From Barnesiella propionica (GTDB lineage: Bacteria; Bacteroidota; Bacteroidia; Bacteroidales; Barnesiellaceae): a stretch of 64,000 nucleotides of DNA. Within the stretch, counting starts at the first letter, position 1. Every line of letters starts with the position of its first letter. Of the stretch, positions 62,098-64,000 are shown piece by piece. The notes below the pieces were generated by a model. It did no database searches and had not been told where the DNA came from. It worked only from the letters and a program-made list of their open reading frames with translations. The position numbers were made by a program, and so were the translations under genes. The stretch spans positions 62,001-126,000 of the forward strand of contig NZ_JAOQJK010000007.1 of the NCBI RefSeq assembly GCF_025567045.1, given 5' to 3'.

Positions 62098-64000
62098 ATG
62101 AGACAATACTACATATCTAATATTCTTTCATCTTGGAAAAAATATATAATATTAATTTTTGGATTATGGTTCGGTGTGACAGTTCATGCCCAGTTGGGGG
62201 ATACTTCTGGTTTTAAAGACAACTATTTGTTAATTATCAACACTTATTCCTCAAATGCACCATGTAGCAACGCTATAATTAACTCGGTGCAGAAACAATT
62301 ATCGGTTGATAATACGACCGCTGTCTATGTTGAACATCTTAATACGCTGCTAATAGATAGTCAGGAAGAATTCAACAAGGTCAAACAAAATATCTTTGCT
62401 AAATATGCCTCCGGAGCGCCGAAGATTGTATTGCTGATTGGCAATCCGGTATTGATCCTTTTAAAAGATATCCGTGCCCGTTGGGGTGATGTACCTGTTA
62501 TAGCAACTGCCGAGATGGACTTTGTATCACCGGATATGACAAGATTACAGACAACGGCGTTACCCGAAGAAAAGCGTATTCTCATATCGGAACTGGCCGA
62601 CAAATACAACCTCACATTTCTTCAAAGCAGGTTGTTTCCGCGTGATAATATTGAACTGCTGAAACACATGATTCCGGCTCTTAAGAAAGTGCTGCTGCTC
62701 GGCGACGGTTGTTACGTAAACCAACAGCTTCATTATGATATGAAGCGTATGATGGCAAAGCAATATCCCGATCTGGAATATGAATTCATTTCGGCAGCCG
62801 ATATTACTACAGAAGAATTGCTGGCAAGGCTAAATACCATTGATACTGAAACCACAGGCGTTCTTTTTTCTTCCTGGTCCTGTGTCTCTAATGTCGGAGG
62901 GGCGACCATCCTGGAAACCTACTCGTTTCGGGTGATTGCCAATATCCCTATACCGATTTTCGCTTTTAAGCAAGCTGTAATGGAGAACAGCGGCATGGTC
63001 GGAGGCTGTATTTACGATGAACCGGAACTGTTGGCCCGGTTGCAACAAATTTTTACACAAATTCGTTCTGGTGTGCAGCCGCGGGATATTCCGTTTTTCA
63101 TTCCCGAAAAACCAGTTCCTACATTCAATTACCCATCCTTGCTACAGCGCAATTTCTCGGTAGAGGATTGTCCTGCCGGCAGCGTATTCCTGGGGCGTCC
63201 GCAGAGTTTCTGGCAGCAGCATAAATATCTGCTGTTGTTTTGTGGAATAGCAGTAGTAATATTATTGGCCGCTTTCTTCATACGTAATTACATTCGTTCT
63301 CTTAAAGCACTCAATAAAGCCCAGCAGGAGCAAGTTGAGACCAGTCATAAGTTGGAGTTGGTTCTCAGCGTATCCGATACCATTCCCTGGCACATGAATT
63401 TACCTGAAGAAATAATTTATTGGGATGCTGTTCCTCCGTTGAACTTGTACAACACAACGGCAATTCCAGAGATGTGTACAACTGCAATATCCTTAAAGGA
63501 ATGTTTGAAAAGAATCCATAAAGAGGATTTAGAGAGAATACAACAGAGATTCCATGATGTTCTAAAGAATAATATCCCCAAATTTCATGAGGAATATAGA
63601 ATATTAGGTTCTGATGCTTCCAGTCCTCAGATTGACTGGGTGGAAGTACAAGCGATTGTGGAAGGTCGTTCTGAAAACGGTGAACCGCTGACGATAGTCG
63701 GTTCCCTGCACATTATTACTAAGCGGAAGCAGATGGAACAGGAATTAATTGAGACCAAAGAACAGGCCGAAGAATCGAACCGTCTCAAATCTGTATTTCT
63801 GGCAAATATGAGTCATGAAATACGCACGCCGCTCAATGCCATTGTCGGTTTTTCGAGGTTACTCGCAACGGTGGATAATGAAAGTGAAAAAGAAGAATAT
63901 ATTCAAATCATAGAGAATAATAACGACCTGTTACTTCAGTTAATTAGCGATATACTGGACCTTTCGAAGATTGAAACCGGAACAATGGAATTCGTTGAGG
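62098..64000 (+). CDS. sensor histidine kinase with periplasmic substrate-binding-like domain (partial)
   Basis: The gene runs off the window end; 634 residues are visible and the frame stays open. After a signal peptide (ending VHAQ) comes a large periplasmic domain (about 35-360) resembling ABC-transporter substrate-binding folds (for example [17 protein letters not shown] and [20 protein letters not shown]). Then there is a membrane helix near 378-400, a PAS-like region (about 415-545) and a HisKA domain with the H-box [19 protein letters not shown], phospho-accepting His573. The remainder, probably the ATPase domain and perhaps receiver and DNA-binding parts, is outside the window. It would sense an extracellular ligand; the target genes are not known. 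Confidence 0.88.
   Translation, partial: MRQYYISNILSSWKKYIILIFGLWFGVTVHAQLGDTSGFKDNYLLIINTYSSNAPCSNAIINSVQKQLSVDNTTAVYVEHLNTLLIDSQEEFNKVKQNIFAKYASGAPKIVLLIGNPVLILLKDIRARWGDVPVIATAEMDFVSPDMTRLQTTALPEEKRILISELADKYNLTFLQSRLFPRDNIELLKHMIPALKKVLLLGDGCYVNQQLHYDMKRMMAKQYPDLEYEFISAADITTEELLARLNTIDTETTGVLFSSWSCVSNVGGATILETYSFRVIANIPIPIFAFKQAVMENSGMVGGCIYDEPELLARLQQIFTQIRSGVQPRDIPFFIPEKPVPTFNYPSLLQRNFSVEDCPAGSVFLGRPQSFWQQHKYLLLFCGIAVVILLAAFFIRNYIRSLKALNKAQQEQVETSHKLELVLSVSDTIPWHMNLPEEIIYWDAVPPLNLYNTTAIPEMCTTAISLKECLKRIHKEDLERIQQRFHDVLKNNIPKFHEEYRILGSDASSPQIDWVEVQAIVEGRSENGEPLTIVGSLHIITKRKQMEQELIETKEQAEESNRLKSVFLANMSHEIRTPLNAIVGFSRLLATVDNESEKEEYIQIIENNNDLLLQLISDILDLSKIETGTMEFVE

Overview
The window looks like a chromosome segment of a Bacteroidales bacterium, probably an intestinal one. 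The evidence is its low G+C, the promoter pattern TTTG / 19 bp / TAnnTTTG upstream of several genes, a TonB-dependent receptor followed by lipoprotein genes, a 58-residue Hc1-type histone H1-like protein, and a GadB/GlsA/GadC acid-resistance cluster. I cannot name the genus with confidence. No tRNA, rRNA, CRISPR array or insertion sequence was recognised.

Bases 1-8420 are housekeeping: psd-pssA (phosphatidylethanolamine synthesis), an RluA-type pseudouridine synthase, pheT, a YebC-family protein, a TSCPD protein, a DUF695 protein, rmuC and the histone-like gene. A BASS-type transporter (8583-9512) and a 53-residue membrane peptide follow. Bases 10116-19233 form an envelope locus: a secreted endonuclease/exonuclease/phosphatase-fold enzyme, divergent from a TonB-dependent receptor, a DUF5689 lipoprotein, a lipoprotein with two DUF6359-type repeats and a jelly-roll end, a secreted endonuclease I and an Ig-like lipoprotein. 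No SusD is present. Together these suggest extracellular nucleic-acid breakdown and import. A dipeptidyl peptidase IV gene with a textbook promoter comes next, then an unknown membrane protein paired with miaA.

Bases 24316-33146 hold tatA-tatC, fabD, an operon of metallophosphoesterase, tex, folK and nitroreductase, and glmS. Bases 33338-43856 are a phage-derived island: large terminase, a small protein, three probable virion/ejection proteins, an 858-residue structural-type protein and a P22-like portal. The genes are intact but lie on alternating strands, and no capsid, integrase or lysis gene is visible.

Bases 43934-52406 return to core genes: mdh, a TsaC/Sua5-type gene, a B3/4-domain protein, two tandem paralogous membrane proteins, and the lysS-gpsA-pgi operon. 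Then come an aldo/keto reductase and an MFS - EamA - HsmA operon, in which the HsmA-like gene is frameshifted.

Bases 56593-61554 are a glutamine/glutamate acid-resistance cluster: gadB, glsA, an ion channel on the opposite strand, and gadC. Glutaminase would supply glutamate, GadB would consume a proton in making GABA, and GadC would exchange GABA for glutamate. The window ends inside a large sensor kinase gene (from 62098) with a periplasmic substrate-binding-like domain, a membrane segment, a PAS-like region and a histidine kinase core.
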